NCBI GenBank assembly: GCA_008932955.1
Contig: WBXE01000073.1
Location: forward strand, 1 to 10,597
Origin: Verrucomicrobiota bacterium
Lineage (GTDB): Bacteria; Verrucomicrobiota; Verrucomicrobiia; Verrucomicrobiales; Akkermansiaceae
Length of the DNA stretch: 10,597 bases
Direction of reading: 5' to 3'
The position numbers and the translations under genes are program-made. Below, in pieces: positions 1-6,716 of the stretch (positions are counted from its first letter, which is position 1; each line of letters starts with the position of its first letter). The notes under the pieces are model-generated. The model was not told the origin of the DNA and did not search any database. It saw only the letters and a program-made list of their open reading frames with translations.

Positions 1-100
1 ACGAGCCCCTCAGCGTCTCCCAGAAGTGAGAAGAATCTGAATTTTTTAAATTTTAGATTGAGGATCTAGAGTTTTCCACCAGAGATGGGATTATCGATTG

Positions 101-130
101 GGCCTGCCGCGTTATGCGGCAGGCCTTTTT
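101..130 (+). terminator. Intrinsic (rho-independent) terminator
   Basis: A perfect 10-bp GC-rich stem (GGCCTGCCGC at 101-110, GCGGCAGGCC at 116-125) with a 5-nt loop GTTAT is followed directly by TTTTT (126-130). This is a textbook intrinsic terminator for + strand transcription. It must end a transcript entering from the left, whose gene lies almost wholly outside the window. One frame reads EPLSVSQK and stops at TGA 27-29, but eight residues are too few to call a gene. The terminator isolates trpD from upstream transcription, so trpD should have its own promoter between about 131 and 270. Confidence 0.9.
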
Positions 131-160
131 CGCTGTGCAGGTGCGAATAAGGCCGTCGCT

Positions 161-246
161 GCCTACGTTGCCGCATGCGGGCATTTAGGCGGGAGGTTTA
201 GTCGGCGTGGCCCATGTGGGGAGCGAGGTTTAGTCTGGCATTTAGG
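161..246. repeat. Nested direct repeats and imperfect palindrome upstream of trpD
   Basis: Two 11-bp copies of GAGGTTTAGTC (193-203 and 225-235) are flanked on the outside by two 10-bp copies of GGCATTTAGG (180-189 and 237-246). All four boxes share a TTTAG core. Left of them, GCCTA (161-165) and TAGGC (186-190) bracket the perfect palindrome CCGCATGCGG (171-180). The block lies between the upstream terminator and the trpD start, where the trpD promoter should be, so it could be an operator or an interspersed genomic repeat. I recognise no known regulator site, trp attenuator or T-box. The repeats are seen directly; any role is a guess. Confidence 0.6.
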
Positions 247-270
247 GCAAACGAATGCTAGCGTCTGCGC

Positions 271-1317
271 GTGGACGCGTTGATTCATCACTTGGAACAG
301 GGATTGGAACTCTCCTCGCGTGAGGTCGGCGTGGCGGCTGAATTGTTGCTCAACCCGGCGGTCGACGACGTCAAAAAAGCCCACCTGCTCGAGGCACTCG
401 CCAATAAAGGCGAGACCCCGGCGGAAATCGCCGGATTTGTGGAAGTGTTTCTTGAACATGCGGTCGATCCGCATGTCGGATTGTTGGGGCTGGATGGCCC
501 CACCTTGGATTTGTGTGGCACTGGCGGTGATAAACTCAACCTCTTCAATGTCTCGACCACCGCGATGTTTGTCGCGGCGGCGGCCGGTGCCATCGTCGTT
601 AAACACGGCAACCGCGGCATTACCTCACCCAGCGGCGGCGCCGACGTGCTCGAAGCCTTGGGCATCCGCATCGACTTGCCGGCCGACGGGTTTCGCCGCT
701 GCCTCGACAAGGCCGGGGTGGGTTTCATGTTCGCCCCGGCGTACCACCCAGCGTTCAAGGCGGTCGTTGGTGTTAGAAAAACCCTCGCGGCACGCGGCGT
801 CCGTACCATTTTCAATATCATCGGGCCCTTGCTCAATCCCGCCCGCCCGCAATGCCAACTCGTCGGCGTGTTTGACCGCGAGTTGTGCCCCGCATTTGCC
901 GAGATTTTAGAAAACCTTGGCCGCGATAGCGCCTGGGTAGTGCATGGAACCACCGACGATGGCCGCTCGGTCGATGAACTGAGCTTGATGGGCTCCTCCC
1001 GCATCTGCAAGTCCGGTACCTATCAGGATATCGAGGATGAGGAGGTGTGCCCGCGCGATTTCGGCTTGCAGCTCGCCGAGGTGGCCGCGCTGCAAGGTGG
1101 CGACGCCAAGACCAACGCGGCTATTCTTGAGGCTATCTTGGCCGGCCATGACACCGGCGCCAAGCATGATATGGTATTGCTCAATGCGGGCGCGGCTATC
1201 GCGTGTGCGGGCTTGGCCGACGACCTTGGCGAGGGTATCGAGGTGGCGCGCGAATTGCTCGCCAGTGGTGCCGCGCTGGCACGCCTGCGCTTGCTGCAGA
1301 AAGTCGCCAAACACTGA
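271..1317 (+). CDS. trpD: Anthranilate phosphoribosyltransferase TrpD
   Basis: TrpD joins anthranilate to phosphoribosyl pyrophosphate (PRPP) to give phosphoribosylanthranilate, the second step of tryptophan synthesis in the cytoplasm. The 348-residue length is normal. The N-terminal helical domain covers about residues 1-70. The PRPP/Mg motif GTGGD is at 83-87, followed by NVSTT (93-97), KHGNR (111-115) and SGGADVLEALG (121-131). The metal-binding Asp-Glu pair is D235-E236 in DGRSVDELSL. The start is the GTG at 271, because the protein from there begins MDALIHHLEQ and aligns with the usual TrpD N-terminus; no in-frame ATG lies close upstream and there is no clear ribosome binding site. It stands apart from other trp genes, with malQ 18 bp downstream and possibly co-transcribed. 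The related pyrimidine-nucleoside phosphorylases share the fold, but the motifs are those of TrpD. Confidence 0.96.
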   Translation: MDALIHHLEQGLELSSREVGVAAELLLNPAVDDVKKAHLLEALANKGETPAEIAGFVEVFLEHAVDPHVGLLGLDGPTLDLCGTGGDKLNLFNVSTTAMFVAAAAGAIVVKHGNRGITSPSGGADVLEALGIRIDLPADGFRRCLDKAGVGFMFAPAYHPAFKAVVGVRKTLAARGVRTIFNIIGPLLNPARPQCQLVGVFDRELCPAFAEILENLGRDSAWVVHGTTDDGRSVDELSLMGSSRICKSGTYQDIEDEEVCPRDFGLQLAEVAALQGGDAKTNAAILEAILAGHDTGAKHDMVLLNAGAAIACAGLADDLGEGIEVARELLASGAALARLRLLQKVAKH

Positions 1318-1335
1318 GTCGCTCTGCCTGCTACT

Positions 1336-4050
1336 ATGCAACTCGTATTTCGCGTCAATTACTGCAGCGTGCCTGGCCAGTCGTTGTGGCTGAAGTTGGC
1401 GGCGTTTTTCACCGCTAGCGGCGCGTGCATCGAGCAAGTTCTGCCACTGCGCTGGCTCAACGCCAGGCAATGGGAAGTTGCCGTGGAATTGCATGGTAAC
1501 GGACCGCTGCGCCTGTCCTATCACTATCAACTCCGCCAGGACGGCAACGGCTTGCAACTCGATGAGTGGTTGGCACCGCGCCTCATTGAGTTGGATCCCG
1601 CCGCACGCGACGGGGTTAATTTGCTCGATACCTGGCGTTCGGCCGGTACCCCGGACTATGCATTGGAAACTAAACCCTTCGCGGTCTTGCTGCCCCAACG
1701 CGGGCCGTTCTATCCTCCCGCACCCACCCCCGCTGCCACTATGGAATTCGTGCTGCGCATGGCGGCGCTGCCCCCGGGGCAGGTGCCATGTCTGTTAGGT
1801 AGCGTGCGGGAACTCGGCGACTGGGATGAGCAGCTTGCCCTGCCGCTAGAGGAAATCGCCGCTAACCTCTGGCGGGTGGCTATCCGCCTGCCCGCCGCCG
1901 GACATATCGAATACAAGTACGGGCTGTGCGAGGTGGCCAGTGGGCGCTTGCTCTCACTTGAGGAAGGTCCCAACCGCTGTCTGGCGAGTCAGGCCCGGGG
2001 GCCACGCCAATGGACACGGGTGAGCGACGAAGGCTACGCCCGCAAGCCCAAGGAGATGTTCCGTGGCTGTGGGGTGGCGGTGCCGGTGTTCTCGCTGCGC
2101 AGCGAGCGTGGACTGGGCGTCGGGGAATTCGCCGATCTATCTGCACTGGCGGATTGGGCGGCCGCCACCGGCTTGCGGATGATCCAGATTTTGCCGGTCA
2201 ACGATACCACTGCGGCGGATGATTGGACCGATTCCTACCCGTATTCGGCAATCAGCGGGTTTGCCCTGCATCCACTCTATCTGCGCATCGACGATTTGCC
2301 CTATCCGATGCCGCCGGACTTTGCCGCGCAGCTCGCCGCCGCTCGCCTCCAACTCAATGCGCTGCCCGCAGTGGATTACGAGGCGGTGATGCGGGTGAAG
2401 CGCCACCTCACCCGCCAGGTCTATCAGAAGCATCAGGCCGCCCTGCTGGCGGATGCCCGCATTGACCAATTCCTCAAACTCAACCGCGAGTGGTTGATCC
2501 CCTATGCAGTTTTTTGCCTGCTGCGCGAGCGCCACCACAGCGCCGACTTCAGCCGCTGGGGCGAGTGGTCTACCTATGATCGCGAGCGGGTCGAGGCCCT
2601 GGCTAACAAGTCGGCCGCGACCTGGCCGGAGGTTTTCTATCATATCTGGCTGCAATGCGAACTCGACCGCCAGTTGACCGCTGCGGTATGCCACCTGCAT
2701 GCCAATGGCATCGTTCTCAAGGGGGATTTGCCCATCGGTATCGACCGCCACTCGGTCGAGGCGTGGTCGTTGCCACACTTGTTCAAAATGACCACGCAGG
2801 CCGGTGCACCACCTGATGCCTTTGCCGCCAAGGGCCAAAATTGGGGGTTTCCAACCTATGACTGGGAGGCGATGCACCGCGATCATTACGCATGGTGGCG
2901 CGCGCGCTTCGCCCAACTGGGTCGCTATTTCGACGCCTATCGCATCGATCACATCCTTGGGTTTTTCCGCATCTGGCAAATCCCCCTCGACCAGGTGGAA
3001 GGTGTCATGGGGTGGTTTGAGCCGGCCCTGCCGGTGACTCTCGACGAATTGCAGGCACGCGGCATCGCGTGGGATTTCTGCCGGTTTTGTCGGCCCTACA
3101 TTCGTGAGCATTCATTGGCCGGGCGCTTTGGTACGGAGGTGGATTGGGTGAAGGACCAATACCTCGAGCCTTGCGGATATGACTACTGGCGGTTAAAGCA
3201 AGCCGTGGCCACCCAGCGGCAGATTGTCGAGTGCTTCCGCGAGGCGACCGCGCCCGCCGCGCCGCAGCGGGTTCGTTATGCATGGATCCGTGACGCCCTG
3301 ATGGATTGTGCGAGCGAGGTGTTGCTGTTCGAGGTGCCGGGCAGCGGCGGCCGGCTGTTCCATCCGCGCTGCCAGATGCGGTCAACCCGTTCCTATCAGG
3401 AGCTCGACGACGACGTGAAGTGGCGCCTCGATGAGTTATATGACGATTATTTTCACCGCCGGCAGGAGGATTTCTGGCAGGCCTGCGGCTATCAGAAACT
3501 CCCGGTGTTGCGTCTCGCCACCTCCATGCTCTTATGCGGCGAGGATTTGGGCATGGTCCCGGCTTGTGTCCCCGGCGTGTTGGCCGAACTCGGATTGCTC
3601 TCCCTCGAAATCCAACGCATGCCTAAAACCCGCCACACTGGCTTTTCCCACCCCGCCGACGCTCCCTATTTGAGCGTGGTCAGCCCCTCCACCCACGACA
3701 TGCCCACCCTGCGTGAATGGTGGCGCGACGACGGTCAACTCACCGGCCAGTTCGCGTGGAGTATGTTAGGGGTGGATTTCCCCTCACTCAACCTCTCAGG
3801 CGACACCGCCGCGAGCATTCTCGCGCTGCACCTCCACTCGCCGGCAATGTGGGCGCTGCTCCCGTTGCAGGATCTGCTGGCAATGGATGAGTCCATCCGC
3901 CACCCCGAGCCCGCCGCCGAGCGCATCAATGTGCCTGCCAACATGCCCCATTACTGGCGCTACCGCATGTTCCTGGGCCTCGAACAACTCGCCGCCGCCA
4001 GACCCTTCAATGCACGCCTGCACACCATGGTCACCGCGGCGGGCCGCTAA
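1336..4050 (+). CDS. malQ: 4-alpha-glucanotransferase, DPE2-like, with two CBM20 domains (GH77)
   Basis: This is a disproportionating enzyme that moves glucosyl units between maltose, malto-oligosaccharides and larger glucans in the cytoplasm. At 904 residues it is far longer than ordinary MalQ (about 500-700) and close to plant DPE2. Two N-terminal starch-binding CBM20-like domains cover roughly 1-115 and 136-225; the second has the typical GDWDEQLALPL at 161-171. The GH77 barrel begins near 245 (GVAVPVFSLRSE, then LPVNDT and DSYPYSAISGFALHPLYL). Catalytic residues are visible: nucleophile D538 in YRIDH, acid/base E736 in GEDLG and stabiliser D788 in STHDMPT. A long insert in the barrel, as in DPE2, lies before the nucleophile between about 320 and 500, and there is further extra sequence at 545-690. 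The ATG at 1336 starts the first CBM20 strand and is preferred despite lacking a ribosome binding site. No glycogen gene is adjacent. Family assignment is firm; the preferred acceptor (maltose to glycogen or heteroglycan) is inferred from DPE2. Confidence 0.93.
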   Translation: MQLVFRVNYCSVPGQSLWLKLAAFFTASGACIEQVLPLRWLNARQWEVAVELHGNGPLRLSYHYQLRQDGNGLQLDEWLAPRLIELDPAARDGVNLLDTWRSAGTPDYALETKPFAVLLPQRGPFYPPAPTPAATMEFVLRMAALPPGQVPCLLGSVRELGDWDEQLALPLEEIAANLWRVAIRLPAAGHIEYKYGLCEVASGRLLSLEEGPNRCLASQARGPRQWTRVSDEGYARKPKEMFRGCGVAVPVFSLRSERGLGVGEFADLSALADWAAATGLRMIQILPVNDTTAADDWTDSYPYSAISGFALHPLYLRIDDLPYPMPPDFAAQLAAARLQLNALPAVDYEAVMRVKRHLTRQVYQKHQAALLADARIDQFLKLNREWLIPYAVFCLLRERHHSADFSRWGEWSTYDRERVEALANKSAATWPEVFYHIWLQCELDRQLTAAVCHLHANGIVLKGDLPIGIDRHSVEAWSLPHLFKMTTQAGAPPDAFAAKGQNWGFPTYDWEAMHRDHYAWWRARFAQLGRYFDAYRIDHILGFFRIWQIPLDQVEGVMGWFEPALPVTLDELQARGIAWDFCRFCRPYIREHSLAGRFGTEVDWVKDQYLEPCGYDYWRLKQAVATQRQIVECFREATAPAAPQRVRYAWIRDALMDCASEVLLFEVPGSGGRLFHPRCQMRSTRSYQELDDDVKWRLDELYDDYFHRRQEDFWQACGYQKLPVLRLATSMLLCGEDLGMVPACVPGVLAELGLLSLEIQRMPKTRHTGFSHPADAPYLSVVSPSTHDMPTLREWWRDDGQLTGQFAWSMLGVDFPSLNLSGDTAASILALHLHSPAMWALLPLQDLLAMDESIRHPEPAAERINVPANMPHYWRYRMFLGLEQLAAARPFNARLHTMVTAAGR

Positions 4051-4070
4051 CGACAAGAGCATCGCTCAAT

Positions 4071-4114
4071 ACCCGTGCGCGTCGTTTTAATGACAGGACA
4101 AGTGGCGTGCGGGT
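4071..4114. terminator. Weak candidate hairpin between convergent malQ and queD
   Basis: In + strand RNA, ACCCGUGCGC (4071-4080) can pair along its full length with GCGUGCGGGU (4105-4114), with two G-U wobbles and a 24-nt loop. It sits in the 98-bp gap where transcription from malQ and the que operon converge, a place where a shared terminator is expected. Neither strand has a U-run directly after the stem, so this does not meet the usual intrinsic-terminator pattern. I list it as the best candidate in the gap only. Confidence 0.25.
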
Positions 4115-4148
4115 AAAATTCGCGCCGGATGGCCGGGACCCGCTGCGT

Positions 4149-4604
4149 TCACAGGCGGTATTCCGCCCACGACGAGGAGGTCTCCCACACTCGCACCCGC
4201 AGCAGGCGCACCCCGGCGGCGAGTTGGTAGCGCAGGTTGCTTTGCGTGGCGTAGGCGGCGAGCGCCAGTTGGGTGTGATCGAAAATCGTGCGGGCCAGCA
4301 GTTCGGTGGTTGGATCCTGGTTATCGAAGCCGATAACCCGTTCGCCGTAGCGGGCCTTGAACTCCTGATAGGCAGGGTCGGCCGTGTTCATGCACAGGGC
4401 GTGGTCGAACCCGTCGAGCCACTCGCCGACTACATCCTTGATGATTTTAAAATCACACACCATCTGCTTGTCATCGAGAGCATCGGCCTCCAGCACAAAC
4501 TCGACCTTGCGGGTGTGTCCGTGCGGAAAGCGGCACTTGTCCGGATGTTTGGTGAGCAGGTGGCCGTTCTCGATTTCGATGGATTTGCAGATGCGATAAG
4601 ACAT
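4149..4604 (-). CDS. queD: 6-carboxy-5,6,7,8-tetrahydropterin synthase QueD
   Basis: QueD converts 7,8-dihydroneopterin triphosphate to 6-carboxytetrahydropterin, the first dedicated step of 7-deazaguanine (preQ0/queuosine) synthesis. The 151-residue protein has the T-fold family signatures: zinc-binding H15, H28 and H30 (the last two in PHGH), nucleophile C24 four residues before H28 as in E. coli QueD, MVCDFKIIK at 48-56, the Asp-His pair D67-H68, DPTTELLA at 97-104 and the substrate-anchoring E141 in VWET. It is the last gene of the queF-C-E-D operon, 24 bp after queE. The linker is T-rich with no Shine-Dalgarno motif. The CRFPHGH context differs from E. coli CGRLHGH but keeps all catalytic spacing. 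Related 6-pyruvoyltetrahydropterin synthases are a possible confusion; the operon partners make QueD nearly certain. Confidence 0.95.
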   Translation of the reverse strand: MSYRICKSIEIENGHLLTKHPDKCRFPHGHTRKVEFVLEADALDDKQMVCDFKIIKDVVGEWLDGFDHALCMNTADPAYQEFKARYGERVIGFDNQDPTTELLARTIFDHTQLALAAYATQSNLRYQLAAGVRLLRVRVWETSSSWAEYRL

Positions 4605-4628
4605 GAATGATGAAAAATGTTAGAAAAA

Positions 4629-5324
4629 TCAGGTGCCGCGGGTGTTGCCGAAAAGTGCGAGGTGCAGGCGCTGGCAATAGCGGAAGCCGTGTTGCTTGCA
4701 GGCGGCGAGCAGCAAGTCGCGCTGCGCCGGGGGCACCTCGGCCGCGACGCCTTCTGGCATCAGCAGGACCTTTTCCGGTGGTACGATGCGCCCGAGGGAT
4801 TCTAATAAGTTGTGGATCTCCTCGATCTGCGCCGCAGTGGAAACCACGAACTTGAGTTGATAGGGATAATTATCCAGCCATTCGCGCAGGCGATCCAGAT
4901 CCAAGCGACTGGTTTCGTGGCGCTCCACCCAGGCCGCTCCCACATCCTCGGCGCGCGGCGTGGAGTTGGCGAGCTTGGGGCTGATAGAGGCCAGATCGCA
5001 GCAGATCTCACCGGGGGAGAGGGTGCCGGCGGTCTCGATGGTGATATGCATGGCGAGGGTTTGCAGGCGGGAGGCTAGCGCATGAATGGATTTGGCTAGC
5101 AGCGGCTCGCCACCTGTTAGTACCACATGTTTGCAGTGGAATGCCTGGACCTGCCTGACAATTTCGTCGATGGTCATTGCCTCGCCGGTGGGCTGCCATG
5201 AGGCGTAGGGGGTATCGCACCATGAGCAGCGCAGGTTGCAGCCGCTGGTCCGCACGAAGACCGAGGGCACGCCGGTTAGCTCGCCTTCGCCTTGGATCGA
5301 ATGGAAGATCTCGGAAATCAGCAT
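4629..5324 (-). CDS. queE: 7-carboxy-7-deazaguanine synthase QueE (radical SAM)
   Basis: QueE is a radical S-adenosylmethionine enzyme that rearranges 6-carboxytetrahydropterin into 7-carboxy-7-deazaguanine, the second dedicated step to preQ0. The protein is 231 residues. It opens with SEIFHSIQGEGELTGVPSVF, the typical QueE start. The [4Fe-4S] cluster motif CxxxCxxC is C29, C33 and C36, followed by DTPY. The SAM-binding GGEP is at 71-74 and an ISPKL segment lies in the middle. I chose the ATG whose A is at 5324: it is the only Met directly before the conserved start and leaves a 4-bp gap after the queC stop. The same frame stays open far upstream, but that part only overlaps queC and is not real coding sequence. 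There is no Shine-Dalgarno motif, so translation is probably coupled to queC. Confidence 0.96.
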   Translation of the reverse strand: MLISEIFHSIQGEGELTGVPSVFVRTSGCNLRCSWCDTPYASWQPTGEAMTIDEIVRQVQAFHCKHVVLTGGEPLLAKSIHALASRLQTLAMHITIETAGTLSPGEICCDLASISPKLANSTPRAEDVGAAWVERHETSRLDLDRLREWLDNYPYQLKFVVSTAAQIEEIHNLLESLGRIVPPEKVLLMPEGVAAEVPPAQRDLLLAACKQHGFRYCQRLHLALFGNTRGT

Positions 5325-5328
5325 GATG

Positions 5329-6018
5329 TTAGAAAGAGGCCGGCGGTGGTGGCAGCGCGGGGGTTTGCGCATAGTCGGTGGGATCCGGCAAACCCGCCAG
5401 CACAAATGCCTCGCGTCGTTCGACACAGGTGCCGCAGACACCGCAGTGAATCTGCTGGCCCTTATAGCATGACCAGGTTTGGGCGTAATCGATGCCCAGC
5501 GCGGCGCCGCGCCGGGCAATGCCGACCTTGTCGGTGGCGATAAACGGGCGCAGCAGTTGGATATTGGCGTAGGTGCCCTCGCGCATGGCTGCGGCCATAG
5601 CCAGCATGAACGGCTCCCGGCAATCCGGATAGATCGCATGATCCCCGGCGTGTGCGGCGATGACCAAGGCTTGAGCGCCGATGCTTTCGGCATAACCGGT
5701 GGCGATGGCCAGCATGATGCCGTTGCGGAAGGGGACGACGGTTTGCTTCATGGTGTCTTCGGCGTAATGACCGTCGGGAATGGCCGCGCCTGAGCGCAGC
5801 AACGCGGAGTCAAAAAGTTCATTGATGAAATCTAACGTCACCACCTGGTGTGGAACCCCCGTCTTCACTGCGTGCAATCGCGCAAAGGCCAGTTCGCAGG
5901 CATTGTGTTTGGCGCCGTAATCGAACGACAGCGCGGCGACCACCTGATGCTCGAGACGCGCCGCGTACAAGGCGGTCACCGAATCCATCCCCCCGCTCAA
6001 TAGCACGCACACTTTCAT
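5329..6018 (-). CDS. queC: 7-cyano-7-deazaguanine (preQ0) synthase QueC
   Basis: QueC uses ATP and ammonia to turn 7-carboxy-7-deazaguanine into the nitrile preQ0. The 229-residue protein carries the ATP-pyrophosphatase P-loop SGGMDS at 8-13, followed by FDYGAKH (32-38) and VPFRNGIMLAIA (95-106). The C-terminal zinc site has C184, C192, C195 and C198 (the last three in HCGVCGTC), close to the spacing in E. coli QueC. The chosen ATG at 6018 overlaps the queF stop in an ATGA, which indicates translational coupling. The frame extends further upstream, but only as a shadow of queF. The protein ends in a Pro-rich tail (ALPPPPASF) with no obvious role. Confidence 0.96.
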   Translation of the reverse strand: MKVCVLLSGGMDSVTALYAARLEHQVVAALSFDYGAKHNACELAFARLHAVKTGVPHQVVTLDFINELFDSALLRSGAAIPDGHYAEDTMKQTVVPFRNGIMLAIATGYAESIGAQALVIAAHAGDHAIYPDCREPFMLAMAAAMREGTYANIQLLRPFIATDKVGIARRGAALGIDYAQTWSCYKGQQIHCGVCGTCVERREAFVLAGLPDPTDYAQTPALPPPPASF

Positions 6019-6464
6019 GGCGTCAGCCCGGCAGCATCTGGAAACGTTGCTTCCGTGGTCAATTGAATCCCGCCGCGCGGTGCAAACTCGCCGCGCACAA
6101 TCATTTCCACTGGTGCCAAGGCCGCCACCAAGTCGTCCAAGATGCGGTTGACGATCTCCTCGTTGAATGCCGGTTGGTTGCGAAACGAGGCCAAGTAAAA
6201 TTTGAGGCTTTTGGTTTCCACGCAGCGTTCGCCGGGCACGTAGCGGATGACCAGTCGCGCGCTGTCGGGTTGGCCGGTGACTGGACACAACGATGAAAAT
6301 TCCGGGCAATTGAGGGTGATCCAATAGCGCCGGTTCGGTCGCTGGTTGGCAAAGGTCTCCAGCTGCGCCTCATCCGGGTTGGCTGGCAGGCGGTTCTCGG
6401 ACGTTCCTAGCAACGATAATTTTTGCAAATCCTCACGGGTGGGCATGCCGGGATTGTGCCGCAT
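6015..6464 (-). CDS. queF: NADPH-dependent 7-cyano-7-deazaguanine reductase QueF (type I)
   Basis: QueF reduces the nitrile of preQ0 to the aminomethyl group of preQ1, the base that Tgt inserts into tRNA. At 149 residues it is the short, single-domain (B. subtilis-like) form. The thioimide nucleophile is C60 in EFSSLCPVTGQPD and the proton donor is D67. The NADPH-binding motif reads ETKSLKFYLASF (83-94), and E102 matches the substrate-binding Glu (B. subtilis E97, same 42-residue spacing from the Cys). The neighbouring His of the usual FHE motif is Asn here (F100-N101-E102). It is the first gene of the que operon. Two starts are possible, ATG at 6464 and ATG at 6446 (giving MPTREDLQ); neither has a ribosome binding site, and the later one may be the real start. 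Confidence 0.94.
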   Translation of the reverse strand: MRHNPGMPTREDLQKLSLLGTSENRLPANPDEAQLETFANQRPNRRYWITLNCPEFSSLCPVTGQPDSARLVIRYVPGERCVETKSLKFYLASFRNQPAFNEEIVNRILDDLVAALAPVEMIVRGEFAPRGGIQLTTEATFPDAAGLTP

Positions 6465-6465
6465 C

Positions 6466-6492
6466 GGACCGCAAGGTCGATTTTTTTTTTTT
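6466..6492 (-). promoter_or_regulatory. queF leader: A12 tract plus small hairpin at the start codon
   Basis: On the queF strand, a run of twelve A (T12 at 6481-6492 on +) is followed by UCGACC-UUGC-GGUCCGA. That segment can fold into a 4-bp stem (6 bp with one bulged C) that reaches the ATG at 6464. This is where a translation signal should be, and a preQ1 riboswitch is the known control for such operons in some bacteria. I cannot match the preQ1-I or preQ1-II layout here, because the A-tract lies before the hairpin and not after it. The structure is seen in the sequence; a regulatory role is speculation. Confidence 0.3.
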
Positions 6493-6504
6493 GGCGGTGA
6501 GGGT

Positions 6505-6654
6505 GGGTGGGCAAGAGGGCTGCGGGCGGCCCGCCCGCATGGGGCATGTGGGGCGCATGGTACCTACGCTAGGCACGCCCATGCTCTCAGCGTGGCCAAG
6601 CGGGCAGGATGGCCGGTCGACGTGGTGCGGGCATCCTGGCCGCATGGTCCATGC
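6505..6654. repeat. GC-rich palindrome cluster in the queF/peptidase divergent spacer
   Basis: The 252-bp gap between divergent queF and the peptidase gene holds several inverted repeats. GCGGGCGG and CCGCCCGC (6522-6529, 6531-6538) form a perfect 8-bp palindrome around one C. GGGCAGGATGGCC (6602-6614) and GGGCATCCTGGCC (6629-6641) pair at 11 of 13 positions across a 14-nt loop containing GTCGAC. GCATGG-T-CCATGC (6642-6654) is a perfect 6-bp palindrome. A loose direct repeat, GTGGGCAAGAGGGC and GTGGCCAAGCGGGC, starts at about 6507 and 6592. The composition resembles degenerate interspersed repeats of some Verrucomicrobiota-like genomes, from memory only. I find no promoter I would defend, although both flanking genes must start here. 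Confidence 0.55.
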
Positions 6655-6716
6655 GAGGCAAATTGTGGTGGCGTGGGAGGAGGGTTTTGTGCAGCTTTGG
6701 GCCACCACCACCTGTT

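Noticed and set aside
1..29. 3' end of an upstream gene (frame reading EPLSVSQK then TGA)
   Set aside because: Eight codons are too few to identify. Another + frame stays open to 69, so the true one cannot be chosen, although the terminator at 101-130 implies some gene ends here.
98..283. Small + strand frame across the terminator and repeats
   Set aside because: It starts inside the terminator, runs through repeat DNA and overlaps trpD; no coding signs.
2137..3111. 324-residue minus-strand frame inside malQ
   Set aside because: It is antisense to the catalytic domain of malQ, whose motifs are intact; long shadow frames are expected at this GC content.
5325..5693. Longer QueE of 354 residues
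   Set aside because: The extra 5' part overlaps queC out of frame and has no QueE features; the conserved start MLISEIFHSIQGEG is at 5324.
6019..6324. Longer QueC of 331 residues
   Set aside because: The extra part is an out-of-frame shadow of queF; real QueC begins at the P-loop strand MKVCVLLSGG.
6466..6560. preQ1 riboswitch upstream of queF
   Set aside because: I looked on the - strand for the preQ1-I hairpin with downstream A-rich tail and for preQ1-II features. The A-tract is upstream of the only small hairpin and the conserved loop bases are absent.
6609..6716. N-terminal extension of the peptidase from ATG 6609
   Set aside because: The added 36 residues come from palindromic repeat DNA and would bury a clear signal peptide starting at 6717.
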